In this document: positions 5,510 through 14,700 of the stretch, piece by piece | Layout of the letters: each line of letters begins with the position of its first letter | How positions within the stretch are numbered: position 1 is the first letter of the stretch | Assembly (NCBI GenBank): GCA_030628805.1 | Contig: DAOVQG010000038.1 | Span: forward strand, 1 to 21,088 | Source of the DNA: JAGMDK01 sp023128695 | Lineage (GTDB): Bacteria > Planctomycetota > Phycisphaerae > UBA1845 > Fen-1342 | DNA length: 21,088 nucleotides | Direction: 5' to 3' | Translations under genes and position numbers: made by a program | Notes under the pieces: model-generated | The model's input: the letters and a program-made list of their open reading frames with translations, nothing else | The model's database searches: none | Told to the model about the DNA's origin: nothing

Positions 5510-8341
5510 ATGTCGCCGCGCTCGCATTTGCAATCTGGAAAGAGGACCTACGGGGCGTGTCAACTATTCGCTGTTTGCACGGTCGCACTGGTCACGGTGG
5601 CAGCGCTCGCCGGGCCCGTGCCAGGCCCCGCGGCGACGGTCGAGATAACCGTGCTGGAGAACACGCCGACTCGAATTGTCATCCAATACAATTTCGAGGA
5701 CTTCGAGGAAACTCAGGTCAAAGTGGACGGGCAAACGTACTCGAAGATCTCGCTCAGCGGCGAACCATCAACGCTGATTACCGGAGCCCCCGAACTCCCC
5801 TACCTGGCCCGCAGCGTGACCATCCGGCCCGACGCCGATAACGTGACGGTCAATGTCGATCTCTCCCGCTCCCGCTTCATCGACCTGCGGGGCAAGAGCG
5901 TCATTTCGTCAAAGGGCAATCTGCCGCGAACGATCGACCCGGAGAGCGTGCCCTATACCTTCGGGCCTGAGTACGAAACGGACGCCTTCTTCCCCGGGAA
6001 GCCGGCGGCGGCACGGGAACCATACACGCTGCGCGACCTGCGCGGCGTTGCGGTGCTCGCATACCCGTTCCAGTACAACCCGGTGACCCAAACGCTACGG
6101 GTTTATACGACGTTGACGATCGAGGTCGTCCCGGAGGCCAGCGGGGACGTCGCCGCGCCGGCGAGCGGGTTCGAGCGCGAACTCAGTCTCGCGTTCCATC
6201 AGGTGTACCAGGCGCACTTCATCAATTATGAGCCGGAAGAGCGCTACCCGCCGCTCGACGAGGTCGGCGATCTGCTGATTATCTGCCACGATGTGTGGAT
6301 TCCGAACTTGCAGCCGCTGGTCGCGCACAAGAACTCGCTGGGTATCAACACCACGCTCGTGAGCGTCTCGACCATCGGGAACGACGCCACCGCGATCAAG
6401 AATTACATCCAGAACGTGTACGACACCAGCGATTTGGCGTTCGTGCTGCTGGTCGGCGACGGGGCCCAGGTGGACACGCCGAGCGCGTCCGGCGGCTCAT
6501 CGGACCCGAGCTACTCGAAGCTGACCGGCGGGGACGACTACCCCGACATCATGGTGGGGCGCTTCTCGGCCGAAACCACGGCGCAGGTCGATACGCAGGT
6601 TCAACGCACAATTGAGTATGAGAACATGCCCGCTACTGTGCAGGACTGGTTCTGGCGGGCGACCGGGATCGCCTCGAACCAGGGTGCCGGCCAGGGTGAC
6701 GAGGGGCAGGCCGATAACGTACACATGGATGAAATCCGAGACTGGCTGCTGGCGGCCGGGTACACGGAGGTGGATCAGATTTACGATCCGGGGGCCACCT
6801 CCGCCCAGGTGGCGGCGGCCCTCAACGCCGGCCGCGGGCTGGTCAACTACTGCGGCCACGGCGGCACGACGTCGTGGAGCACGAGCGGGTTCTCAAATAA
6901 CGATATCAATGCCCTGGTGAACGACAACATGCTTCCGTTCGTTCATAGCGTGGCGTGCGTGAACGGGAAATTCGACGGATACACCTGCTTCGCGGAGACC
7001 TGGCTGCGGGCCACGCACAACGGTGAGCCGACGGGCGCGATCGGGGCTTACATGTCCTCGATTAACCAGTCGTGGGCCCCGCCGATGGAGGGGCAGGACG
7101 AGTTCAACCTGCTCTTGACCGATCCGACCGAGCCTTATCACGCCGTCGGGGCGCTGTGTTACGCCGGGGCGTGTTCGATGATGGACGACTACGGTTCGGG
7201 GGGCGTGAACATGTTCAATACCTGGCACCTGTTCGGCGACCCGTCCTTGCGGTTCGTGGGCATGCCTACCGGGCTGAGGGTGACGCCGGAGGACGACTTC
7301 CTTTCGGAAGGTCAGGAGGCCGGGCCGTTCACGCCGGAGAGCATGGTCTACACCCTGGAGAATCTGGACGCGACGCCGATGGATTACCAAGTGGTGAAGA
7401 CGGCGGAGTGGCTCGAGGTCGACTACGAGTCGGGCACGATTCCAGCGCAAAGTAGCGTGCAAGTTACGCTCTCGATCGGCGACGCCGCCCGCGCGCTGGG
7501 CAATGGGCGTTATCAGGACACGGTTTTGATCCTGAACACGACGAACCACGACGGCGATACGAGCCGCGAGGTGACGCTGCGGATCGGTATTCCACAACCC
7601 CTCTATACCTGGCCGCTGAATGAGGATCCGGGCTGGCCGCGACATGGTGAGTGGGCCTTCGGTCAGCCCACCGGTCAGGGCGGCGGCTCGTGGGGCTATC
7701 CCGATCCGACCAGTGGGGCGACCGGCGCGAACGTGTTCGGCGTCAACCTCGACGGGAATTACTCGCTCCTCCCAGACGGGGCACACTATCTGACGTTGGG
7801 GCCGGTGGACCTGACGGGCGTGACGGAGGTGAGCGTACGGTTCCAGCGCTGGCTCAACACCGATTTCCAGCCCTGGGTCTCGGCCACGATCGATGCTTCC
7901 AATGACGGCGGCGAATGGATCGAAGTGTGGTCGAATGGAGGGGATGAGATCACGGACGATTCGTGGAAGTCCATGAGTTATGACCTCTGGGATGTCGCCG
8001 ACGATCAGGCCGCTGTTTGGGTTCGGTGGGGTTACCGCGTAATCCGGGTGGACGCCGAGGCGTATTCCGGATGGAACATCGATGACGTAGAGATCTGGGG
8101 CCTAGACGCCAATGCCTCACCGGCGGTCTGCCCGGGCGATGCCAACTGCGACGGCGGGATTACGTGGCGCGACGTGGACTATTTCGTGGCGGCGATGGAT
8201 TCGGAATCGGCCTGGGAGGCGATGTTCGCCCCGGGCTCGCCGAGCTGCCCGTATGCGAACAACGACGTGAACGGCGACGAGGCAGTGTCGTGGCGAGATA
8301 TCGATCCGCTGGTTGAGTTGATGAACACGGATTGTGAGTAG
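5510..8341 (+). CDS. Protease A: gingipain-like C25 cysteine peptidase with dockerin-like C-terminus
   Basis: This encodes 943 residues from the ATG at 5510 (Shine-Dalgarno AAAAGGAG five bases upstream); a TTG at 5477 adds 11 codons but has no ribosome-binding site. A signal peptide spans about 1-36. A C25-type propeptide follows (about 40-250; blocks ELPYLAR, YETDAFFPG, LRDLRG, PFQYNPV). The catalytic domain is about 253-580, with His450 in YCGHGGTTSW and Cys483 in VACVNGKF. This 33-residue spacing equals that of the gingipain RgpB dyad. Next is a BACON/Ig-like domain (585-697), a jelly-roll-like domain (about 700-868, EWAFGQP to GWNIDDVEIWGL), and the dockerin-like module (874-943). It is predicted to be an extracellular zymogen endopeptidase; specificity cannot be read from sequence. 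Its N-terminal half resembles protease D and its C-terminal half protease B. Confidence 0.9.
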   Translation: MSPRSHLQSGKRTYGACQLFAVCTVALVTVAALAGPVPGPAATVEITVLENTPTRIVIQYNFEDFEETQVKVDGQTYSKISLSGEPSTLITGAPELPYLARSVTIRPDADNVTVNVDLSRSRFIDLRGKSVISSKGNLPRTIDPESVPYTFGPEYETDAFFPGKPAAAREPYTLRDLRGVAVLAYPFQYNPVTQTLRVYTTLTIEVVPEASGDVAAPASGFERELSLAFHQVYQAHFINYEPEERYPPLDEVGDLLIICHDVWIPNLQPLVAHKNSLGINTTLVSVSTIGNDATAIKNYIQNVYDTSDLAFVLLVGDGAQVDTPSASGGSSDPSYSKLTGGDDYPDIMVGRFSAETTAQVDTQVQRTIEYENMPATVQDWFWRATGIASNQGAGQGDEGQADNVHMDEIRDWLLAAGYTEVDQIYDPGATSAQVAAALNAGRGLVNYCGHGGTTSWSTSGFSNNDINALVNDNMLPFVHSVACVNGKFDGYTCFAETWLRATHNGEPTGAIGAYMSSINQSWAPPMEGQDEFNLLLTDPTEPYHAVGALCYAGACSMMDDYGSGGVNMFNTWHLFGDPSLRFVGMPTGLRVTPEDDFLSEGQEAGPFTPESMVYTLENLDATPMDYQVVKTAEWLEVDYESGTIPAQSSVQVTLSIGDAARALGNGRYQDTVLILNTTNHDGDTSREVTLRIGIPQPLYTWPLNEDPGWPRHGEWAFGQPTGQGGGSWGYPDPTSGATGANVFGVNLDGNYSLLPDGAHYLTLGPVDLTGVTEVSVRFQRWLNTDFQPWVSATIDASNDGGEWIEVWSNGGDEITDDSWKSMSYDLWDVADDQAAVWVRWGYRVIRVDAEAYSGWNIDDVEIWGLDANASPAVCPGDANCDGGITWRDVDYFVAAMDSESAWEAMFAPGSPSCPYANNDVNGDEAVSWRDIDPLVELMNTDCE

Positions 8342-8647
8342 TTGTTAGCTTTTAGTTGTTAGTTTATAGTTAGGATTACTAGGCTCTGTCCCGAATGTGG
8401 CGTCCGGGCTCTGTCCCGGATGCCCCACCGGCTGGAAGCCGGTGCCACCCATCGATGGGTGGCACGGCCGTGAATACCTGTGCCTTGTACACGGCTAACA
8501 CAGCCGTGCCACCCACCAAGCGATGCGTGACAGAGCCCGGACGCTACATGACTTTTGCAGCGGACTGATAAACCCGCCGTAAGCCGGCCGGAGAGCGGTT
8601 AATTGAAGAATACTAACAACTAGAAACTAACAACTAAAAACTGCTAA
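8342..8647. repeat. Nested inverted-repeat cassette between proteases A and B
   Basis: The gap carries three nested complementary pairs. Outermost are the AT-rich repeats: TTGTTAGC...TAGTTGTTAGT at 8342-8373, and ACTAACAAC units at 8611-8646. Inside is a REP unit at 8401-8420 (minus) facing one at 8526-8548 (plus, with the tail CATGACTTTTGCAGCGGACTG). Innermost is GGGTGGCACGGC (8457-8468), perfectly complementary to GCCGTGCCACCC (8503-8514). A CCGGCTGGAAGCCGG unit sits at 8428-8442. The Shine-Dalgarno of protease B (AGAGGAGA) follows directly. Confidence 0.8.
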
Positions 8648-8667
8648 GACCAGAGGAGAAAATACTG

Positions 8668-11529
8668 ATGCAAGCGCTGAGAATGGATTTTCGAGGGCGT
8701 TATGTTGTCCTGGCGATGATCGTGCTCGTATACGTGGGTTTCGCATCTGCTGACACGTGGCTGGAAATCGATGAGTCTGGGACGGCGGTTTTTCGGCCGG
8801 TACAGAGCCCGGCCGCTACATTATATACGAACGCCGAAGTCCCCAGCCTGAGTGTCGACCGCTCTGATTGGGCGGGTCTTTCCGTCACGGCCTGGACCCC
8901 TGGATTGCTTCTGCGGCGGCACGAAAACGAAGTCGGGCAATTTGTCGAAGCAACCTGGCCGGATGCCGCGACCCACGGCGCGGTCGGCACGCCGGCCTTT
9001 CCGGTGATCCGTCGCCTGCTGGTCGCGCCGGCGGGCTCCAACGTGTCGTATACCTACGAGTTGGGCAAGGCCAATACGATTGAGTTGGCCAAAGCGGGGA
9101 TGCCCCCGTGGCTGCTATCAGTGCAGCCGCCGATTGAGAAGGTGCCCGGGGCGTTTGAAAACGCGCGGTTCGCGCTCAATGAAGAGGTCTACTCGGCGAA
9201 CGTCGAGTTGCCCGGCCAGCCGGTCGTGCTCACGGAGGTGGGCCTCGTCCGTGGGCAACGACTGTGGCAGCTAGAAATCCGCCCGGTTTCGCACAATCCG
9301 GCGGCCGGGACGCTGACCCTGTATCCGGAAATCTCGGTGGACATCTCATTTGACGGCGCGTTCATACCACCGGATGCGCTGGCTCCCTTACCGGGTCTCC
9401 GCGGCAACGTGCTCAACCCCGAGACGTTACCGATCGTGACGACACGCGATGGGGAGAACTACCTGATCGTCGTCGCGAGCGCGTATCAGACCACGATTCA
9501 GCCCTTCGCCGCCGCGAAATCGAACCAAGGATTTGCAGTCACGACCTGGGTGTCCCCCTCGGCCAGCGCCACGACCATCAAGGACCACATCCAAGGATTG
9601 TGGGGTACGCCGAACGCGCCAGAGTACATCCTGCTCGTGGGCGACACGGACACCATTCCGGAGTGGACCGGCGGCGGCTCCGGCTCGCCCGATACCGACC
9701 TGCCGTACGTGTGCATGGACGGTTCGGGCGACTGGCACCCGGACATCGCGATCGGGCGTTTCCCGGTCCGCAACACCAGCCAGCTTCAGACCATCATCGA
9801 CAAGACGCTCCTCTATGAAAACGGTCCGCTGCCCGATCCGGAGTACCTCAACCGGGCGGTGTTCATGGCCTCGAACGACAACTACACCGTCAGCGAGGGC
9901 ACGCACAACTATGTGATCGACAATTACATGACGCCCAACGGGATCGTTTCGGACAAGCTCTATTGCCACACCTATAGCGCCACGACGCAGCAGGTCCGCG
10001 ACGCATTCAATGACGGGCGCTTCTGGGGCGTCTTCAGCGGGCACGGCGGCACTACCTCGTGGGCTGACGGCCCGCCCTTCAACCAGAGCGACGTCAACAA
10101 CCTGACCAACTACGGCATGTACCCCGTGGTCTACAGCTTCGCTTGCGTGACCGGCAGCTACGCGCTGAACGAATGCTTCACGGAGACCTGGATTCGGGCG
10201 GACAACAAAGGTGCCATCGCGATCTACGGCTCATCGGTCAGCAGCTACTGGACCGAGGACGACATCCTGGAGAAGCGGCTCTTTGATTCGATCTTCGATG
10301 ACGGGGACGACGTGCCGGCCCGAGTCTCGCCGGTCTGGAACGATACCCTGATGCGCTATCTGGCCGAGATGGGCTCCGGCTCAACCACCCGCCGATACTT
10401 TGAGATGTACAACCTGATGGGCGATCCGGCTCTGCCATTCTTCGGCCCGGAGATTCCGCCGCACGGGATCGACGTTGCGCCGGAGGATGAACTGCTGGCG
10501 GAAGGTCAGCCGGGCGGGCCGTTCGCGCCGGACACGATCGTGTACACCTTGAAGAACATGAGCGAAGAGCCGATCGATTATCAGGTGGCCAAGTCGGCGG
10601 ACTGGGTGACGATCACGAACGCGGCGGGGACGCTGCTTCAGTACGAGACGGCGATCATAACGGTCTCGATCAATGAGAACGCCGAGACTCTCCCGATCGG
10701 ACGTCACGTGGACACGTTGCAGTTCATCAACGAGACCGATCATGACGGCGACACGACACGGATGGTATTGGTCAAGGTCGGGACGCCGGTGTCACTCATG
10801 ACTTGGACGCTCGACAGTGATCCCGGGTGGGATCGGGAGCACGAATGGGCCTTTGGCCAACCCAGCGGGCAAGGCGGCGGCACTTGGGGGAACCCCGACC
10901 CGACGAGCGGGTCGACCGGCACGAACGTGTTCGGCGTGAATCTCAACGGGAACTATGCGATTGTACTGGGCGGGCCGCACTATCTCACCATGGGACCGCT
11001 CGACCTCTCGAACGTCAGTGAAACGAGCGTCCGGTTCCAGCGCTGGCTCAATAGCGATTTCCAGCCGTGGGTGTCGGCCCTGGTGGAGGTCTCGAACGAC
11101 GGCGCGGATTGGACCGAAGTCTGGTCGAACGGCGAAGATGAGATCACGGATGATTCCTGGTCGCAGCAGAGTTGCGACATCTGGCAAGTGGCCGATCGCC
11201 AGCCGACGGTGTACGTTCGCTGGGGCTATCGGATTCACCGCCTGGACGCCGAGGCGTATTCCGGCTGGAACATCGATGACGTTGAGATTTGGGGCCTGGC
11301 GCCGCTCTCGCCGGTGTGTCGGGGAGACGGGAACTGCGACGGCGTCATAACGTGGCGGGACGTGGACTACTTCGTGGCGGCGCTGGACTCGCAGGCGGCC
11401 TGGGAAGACATGTTCGCGCCCGACGCGCCGAGCTGCCCGTTCGAGAACAACGACGTGAACGACGACGGAACGGTGTCGTGGCGAGACATCGATCCGCTGG
11501 TTGAGTTGATGAATACGGTTTGTGAGTAA
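8668..11529 (+). CDS. Protease B: gingipain-like C25 cysteine peptidase with dockerin-like C-terminus
   Basis: This encodes 953 residues from the ATG at 8668, with AGAGGAGA eight bases upstream. The signal peptide is about 1-29 (…VYVGFASA). Residues 43-52 (RPVQSPAATL) are translated REP-like sequence. A C25-type propeptide follows to about 255, then the catalytic domain (about 263-590) with His459 in FSGHGGTTSW and Cys493 in FACVTGSY, spacing 34. The central GDTDTIP and DLPYVCMDGSGDWHPDIAIGRFPV segments are typical of C25. Then come a BACON/Ig-like domain (about 595-707), a jelly-roll-like domain (708-880) and the dockerin-like module (884-953). It is probably an extracellular zymogen endopeptidase. 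Its upstream region and N-terminal half are close paralogues of protease C, while its C-terminal half matches protease A. Confidence 0.9.
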   Translation: MQALRMDFRGRYVVLAMIVLVYVGFASADTWLEIDESGTAVFRPVQSPAATLYTNAEVPSLSVDRSDWAGLSVTAWTPGLLLRRHENEVGQFVEATWPDAATHGAVGTPAFPVIRRLLVAPAGSNVSYTYELGKANTIELAKAGMPPWLLSVQPPIEKVPGAFENARFALNEEVYSANVELPGQPVVLTEVGLVRGQRLWQLEIRPVSHNPAAGTLTLYPEISVDISFDGAFIPPDALAPLPGLRGNVLNPETLPIVTTRDGENYLIVVASAYQTTIQPFAAAKSNQGFAVTTWVSPSASATTIKDHIQGLWGTPNAPEYILLVGDTDTIPEWTGGGSGSPDTDLPYVCMDGSGDWHPDIAIGRFPVRNTSQLQTIIDKTLLYENGPLPDPEYLNRAVFMASNDNYTVSEGTHNYVIDNYMTPNGIVSDKLYCHTYSATTQQVRDAFNDGRFWGVFSGHGGTTSWADGPPFNQSDVNNLTNYGMYPVVYSFACVTGSYALNECFTETWIRADNKGAIAIYGSSVSSYWTEDDILEKRLFDSIFDDGDDVPARVSPVWNDTLMRYLAEMGSGSTTRRYFEMYNLMGDPALPFFGPEIPPHGIDVAPEDELLAEGQPGGPFAPDTIVYTLKNMSEEPIDYQVAKSADWVTITNAAGTLLQYETAIITVSINENAETLPIGRHVDTLQFINETDHDGDTTRMVLVKVGTPVSLMTWTLDSDPGWDREHEWAFGQPSGQGGGTWGNPDPTSGSTGTNVFGVNLNGNYAIVLGGPHYLTMGPLDLSNVSETSVRFQRWLNSDFQPWVSALVEVSNDGADWTEVWSNGEDEITDDSWSQQSCDIWQVADRQPTVYVRWGYRIHRLDAEAYSGWNIDDVEIWGLAPLSPVCRGDGNCDGVITWRDVDYFVAALDSQAAWEDMFAPDAPSCPFENNDVNDDGTVSWRDIDPLVELMNTVCE
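8794..8820 (+). repeat. REP-like sequence inside protease B
   Basis: CGGCCGGTACAGAGCCCGGCCGCTACA is the REP unit, with the outer bases of the palindrome changed (GGCCGG-n6-CCGGCC). It is read in frame as RPVQSPAAT, just after the signal peptide. The same phase is open in the minus-strand repeat at 1416-1445. Confidence 0.75.
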
Positions 11530-11760
11530 ATGGTAGTTGTTAGTAGTTAGTTTTTAGTGGTTAGTGTCTAATTTCCGTACGTGTTTTGCGAGGGTGGCCG
11601 TAGAATGCGGGGGAATGTTCGTCCGAGACGACGTCCGGGACGGAGCCCGGACGCTACATGACTTTTGCGGCGGACTGATAAACCCGCCGTAAGCCGGTTG
11701 GAGACTGGTTCATTGGAGAGTACTAACAACTAATAACTAGCAACTAACAACTGCTAACAC
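11530..11760. repeat. Inverted AT-rich repeats and REP unit between proteases B and C
   Basis: Outer arms are GGTAGTTGTTAGTAGTTAG and following bases (11532-11564), and ACTAACAACTAATAACTAGC and following bases (11722-11758). Between them lies one plus-oriented REP unit with its tail (11631-11680). Bases 11653-11777 are clearly paralogous to 8540-8667 upstream of protease B (same tail, AAACCCGCCGTAAGCCGG, and TACTAACAACTA), so upstream region and gene were duplicated together. The Shine-Dalgarno AAAGGAGG at 11762-11769 belongs to protease C. Confidence 0.85.
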
Positions 11761-11777
11761 CAAAGGAGGAAATACTG

Positions 11778-14700
11778 ATGCAAGTGCAAGCGCTGAGAAT
11801 GGGTTTTCGGGGGCGTAACGTTGTCCTGGCGGTGATTCTGCTCGCAGCCGTGGGTTTCGCATCTGCTGATACGTGGCTGGAAGTCGATGCGTCCGGGACG
11901 GCGGTTCTTCGGCCGGTACAGGGCCCGGCCGCTACATTATATACGAACGCCGAAATCCCCGGCCTGAGCGTCGACCGCTCTGATTGGGCGGGTCTTTCCG
12001 TCACGGCTTGGACCCCTGGATTGCTTCTGCGGCTGCACGAAAACGAAGTGGGGCAGTTTGTCGAAGCAACCTGGCCGGAGGCCGCGGTCTCTGGCGAGAT
12101 CGGCACGCCGGCGATGCCTGTGCTCCGCGGGCTGCTGGTGGTTCCGGCGGGGGCCGATGTGAACTTTACCTATGAGTTAGGCCCTGCCACCACGATTGAT
12201 CTCGCCGCGAACGGGCTGCCCTCGTGGCTACTGTCGGTGCAGCCGCCGATCGAGAAGGTCCCCGGAGCGCTGGAAAGCGCGGCGTTCGCGTTTGAGGAGG
12301 CGGCGTACGCGCTGGACGAGGAGCAGCCCGGCGAATGGGTGGTCGTGGAGGAATTGGGCGAGGTGCGCGGCCAACGGCTGTGTCTGCTCGAAATCCGGCC
12401 GGTTGCGCACAATCCGGTGGCGGGGACGCTGACCTTGTGTCCGGAAATCGCGGTGGACATCAAGTTCGAGGGCGGGTTCCTCCCGCGGGATGCGCATGCC
12501 CCGCTGCCCGGGCTCGGCGGCATCGTGCTCAACCCCGAAATCCTGCCGCCCATGCCGACTCGCGCTGAAGAGGGCGATTACCTGATCATCGCGGCGAGTG
12601 CTTATGAGACGGCGATCCAGCCCTTCGCCGCCGCGAAGGCCAACCAGGGGTACACGGTCAGCACGTGGGTGCCCCCGTCGGCCAGCGCCTCGGTCATCAA
12701 GAGTCACATCCAGAGCTTGTGGGGCGCCGGCCAAGGGCCGGACTACATCCTGCTGGTCGGCGACACGGACACAATTCCGGCCTGGACCGGCGGCGGGTCC
12801 GGCTCGCCCGATACGGACCTCCCGTATACCTGCATGGGCGGTCCGGGTGACTGGTACCCGGACATCGCGATCGGGCGTTTCCCGGTCCGCAACGCGAGCC
12901 AGCTCCAAGCCATGGTGGATAAGACCCTGGTCTACGAAATCAGCCCGCTGCCCGACATCGACTACCTGAACCGGGCGGTATTCATGGCTTCCAATGACAA
13001 CTACACCGTCAGCGAAGGCACGCACAATTGGGTAATCAGCAATTACATGACACCCCATGGGGTGACTTCCGACAAACTGTATTGCCATACGTACAACGCC
13101 ACGACCCAACAGGTCCGCGACGCCTTCAACGCCGGCCGGTTCTGGGGCGTCTACAGCGGGCACGGCGGCCCGGTCTCGTGGGCCGACGGGCCGCCCTTCT
13201 CGCAGAGCGACGTCAACAACCTCATGAATGCCGACATGTATCCGGTGGTGTTCAGCTTCGCCTGCGTGACCGGCAGCTATGTAATGAACGAGTGTTTCAC
13301 GGAGACCTGGATTCGGGCGGAGGACAAGGGTGCCATCGCGATTTACGGCTCTTCTGTCAACAGCTACTGGACCGAGGACGATGTTCTGGAGAAGCGGCTG
13401 TTTGACTCCATCTACGATGATGGGGACGACGTGCCGGCCCAGGTCGGTCCGGTGTGGAACGACACCCTGTACCGCTATCTGCTCCAGATGGGGTCCCACT
13501 CCACCACCCGCCGCTATTTTGAAATGTACAACCTGATGGGCGACCCGTCTCTGCCATACTTCCGCGCTGACATCCCGGTCTACGGCCTGGGGGTGACGCC
13601 GGGAGACGAACTGGAGGCGGAAGGTCCGGCGGGCGGTCCGTTCACGCCGAACAGCATCGTGTATATGCTGGAGAACCTGGGCGACGAGCCGATCGAGTAT
13701 GAGGTTGCGAAGACGGCGGAGTGGCTCACGATTACGAATCCCAGCGGTACCCTGCCGGGGCTGGGGACAACGACTGTGACCGTGTCGATCAACTCGGAGG
13801 CCGACTCCTTGAACGACGGCCGCTATGAAGACACGCTTGCATTCAATAACCTGACCAGCTATGTCGGCTTCACTACCCGCGCCGTCGTGCTCCGCGTGGG
13901 TTCGCCGCAGCTTATCCACGAGTGGTCGTTCGAGAGCGACCCCGGCTGGGTCATCCAGGGGCAATGGGCTTGGGGCCAGCCGGCCGGCAACGGCGGCCAG
14001 CAGGGCGGGCCCGATCCCACCAGCGGCTACACCGGCGAAAACGTCTATGGCTATAACCTTAACGGCGACTATGCGAACAACCTCACCGAAACCCACCTGA
14101 CCAGCGCCGTCTTCGATTGCACGGGCTTTTCGGACGTGCAGTTGAAGTACCGGCGCTGGCTCGGCGTCGAACATCCCTACAGCGACCACGCTTACGTGCG
14201 GGTCAGCGATGACGGGCTCAACTGGGTCACGATTTGGGGCAACAGCGACGAGATCGCCGAGACGGCCTGGACCTTGCAGGAGTTCGACATTTCGAGCATC
14301 GCCGACGATCAGGAGCGGGTCTACCTGCGCTGGACGATGGGGGTGACGGACAGCGATGGGAGGTACTGCGGGTGGAATATCGATGATGTCGAGATCTGGG
14401 CCCTGCCGGCCGTGGAGCCGGTCGGCGCCTGTTGCCACAGCGATGGCAGTTGCACGATGGAGACGCAAGCCGAGTGCAGCGGCTCGTGGCTGGGGACCTG
14501 GACGGATTGTTCGGCGAACCCCTGTCCGCCGCCTTCGGGCGCCTGTTGCCTGGCCGATGGTTCGTGCATCGTGAACCCTGAGGCTGATTGCCGGGGCATC
14601 TGGCTGGGCGCGGGAACCAGTTGCAATCCGAACCCCTGCCCGCAGCCGACCGGGGCTTGCTGCGACTACTACGGCCGTTGCGAACTCGAGACCGAGGACG

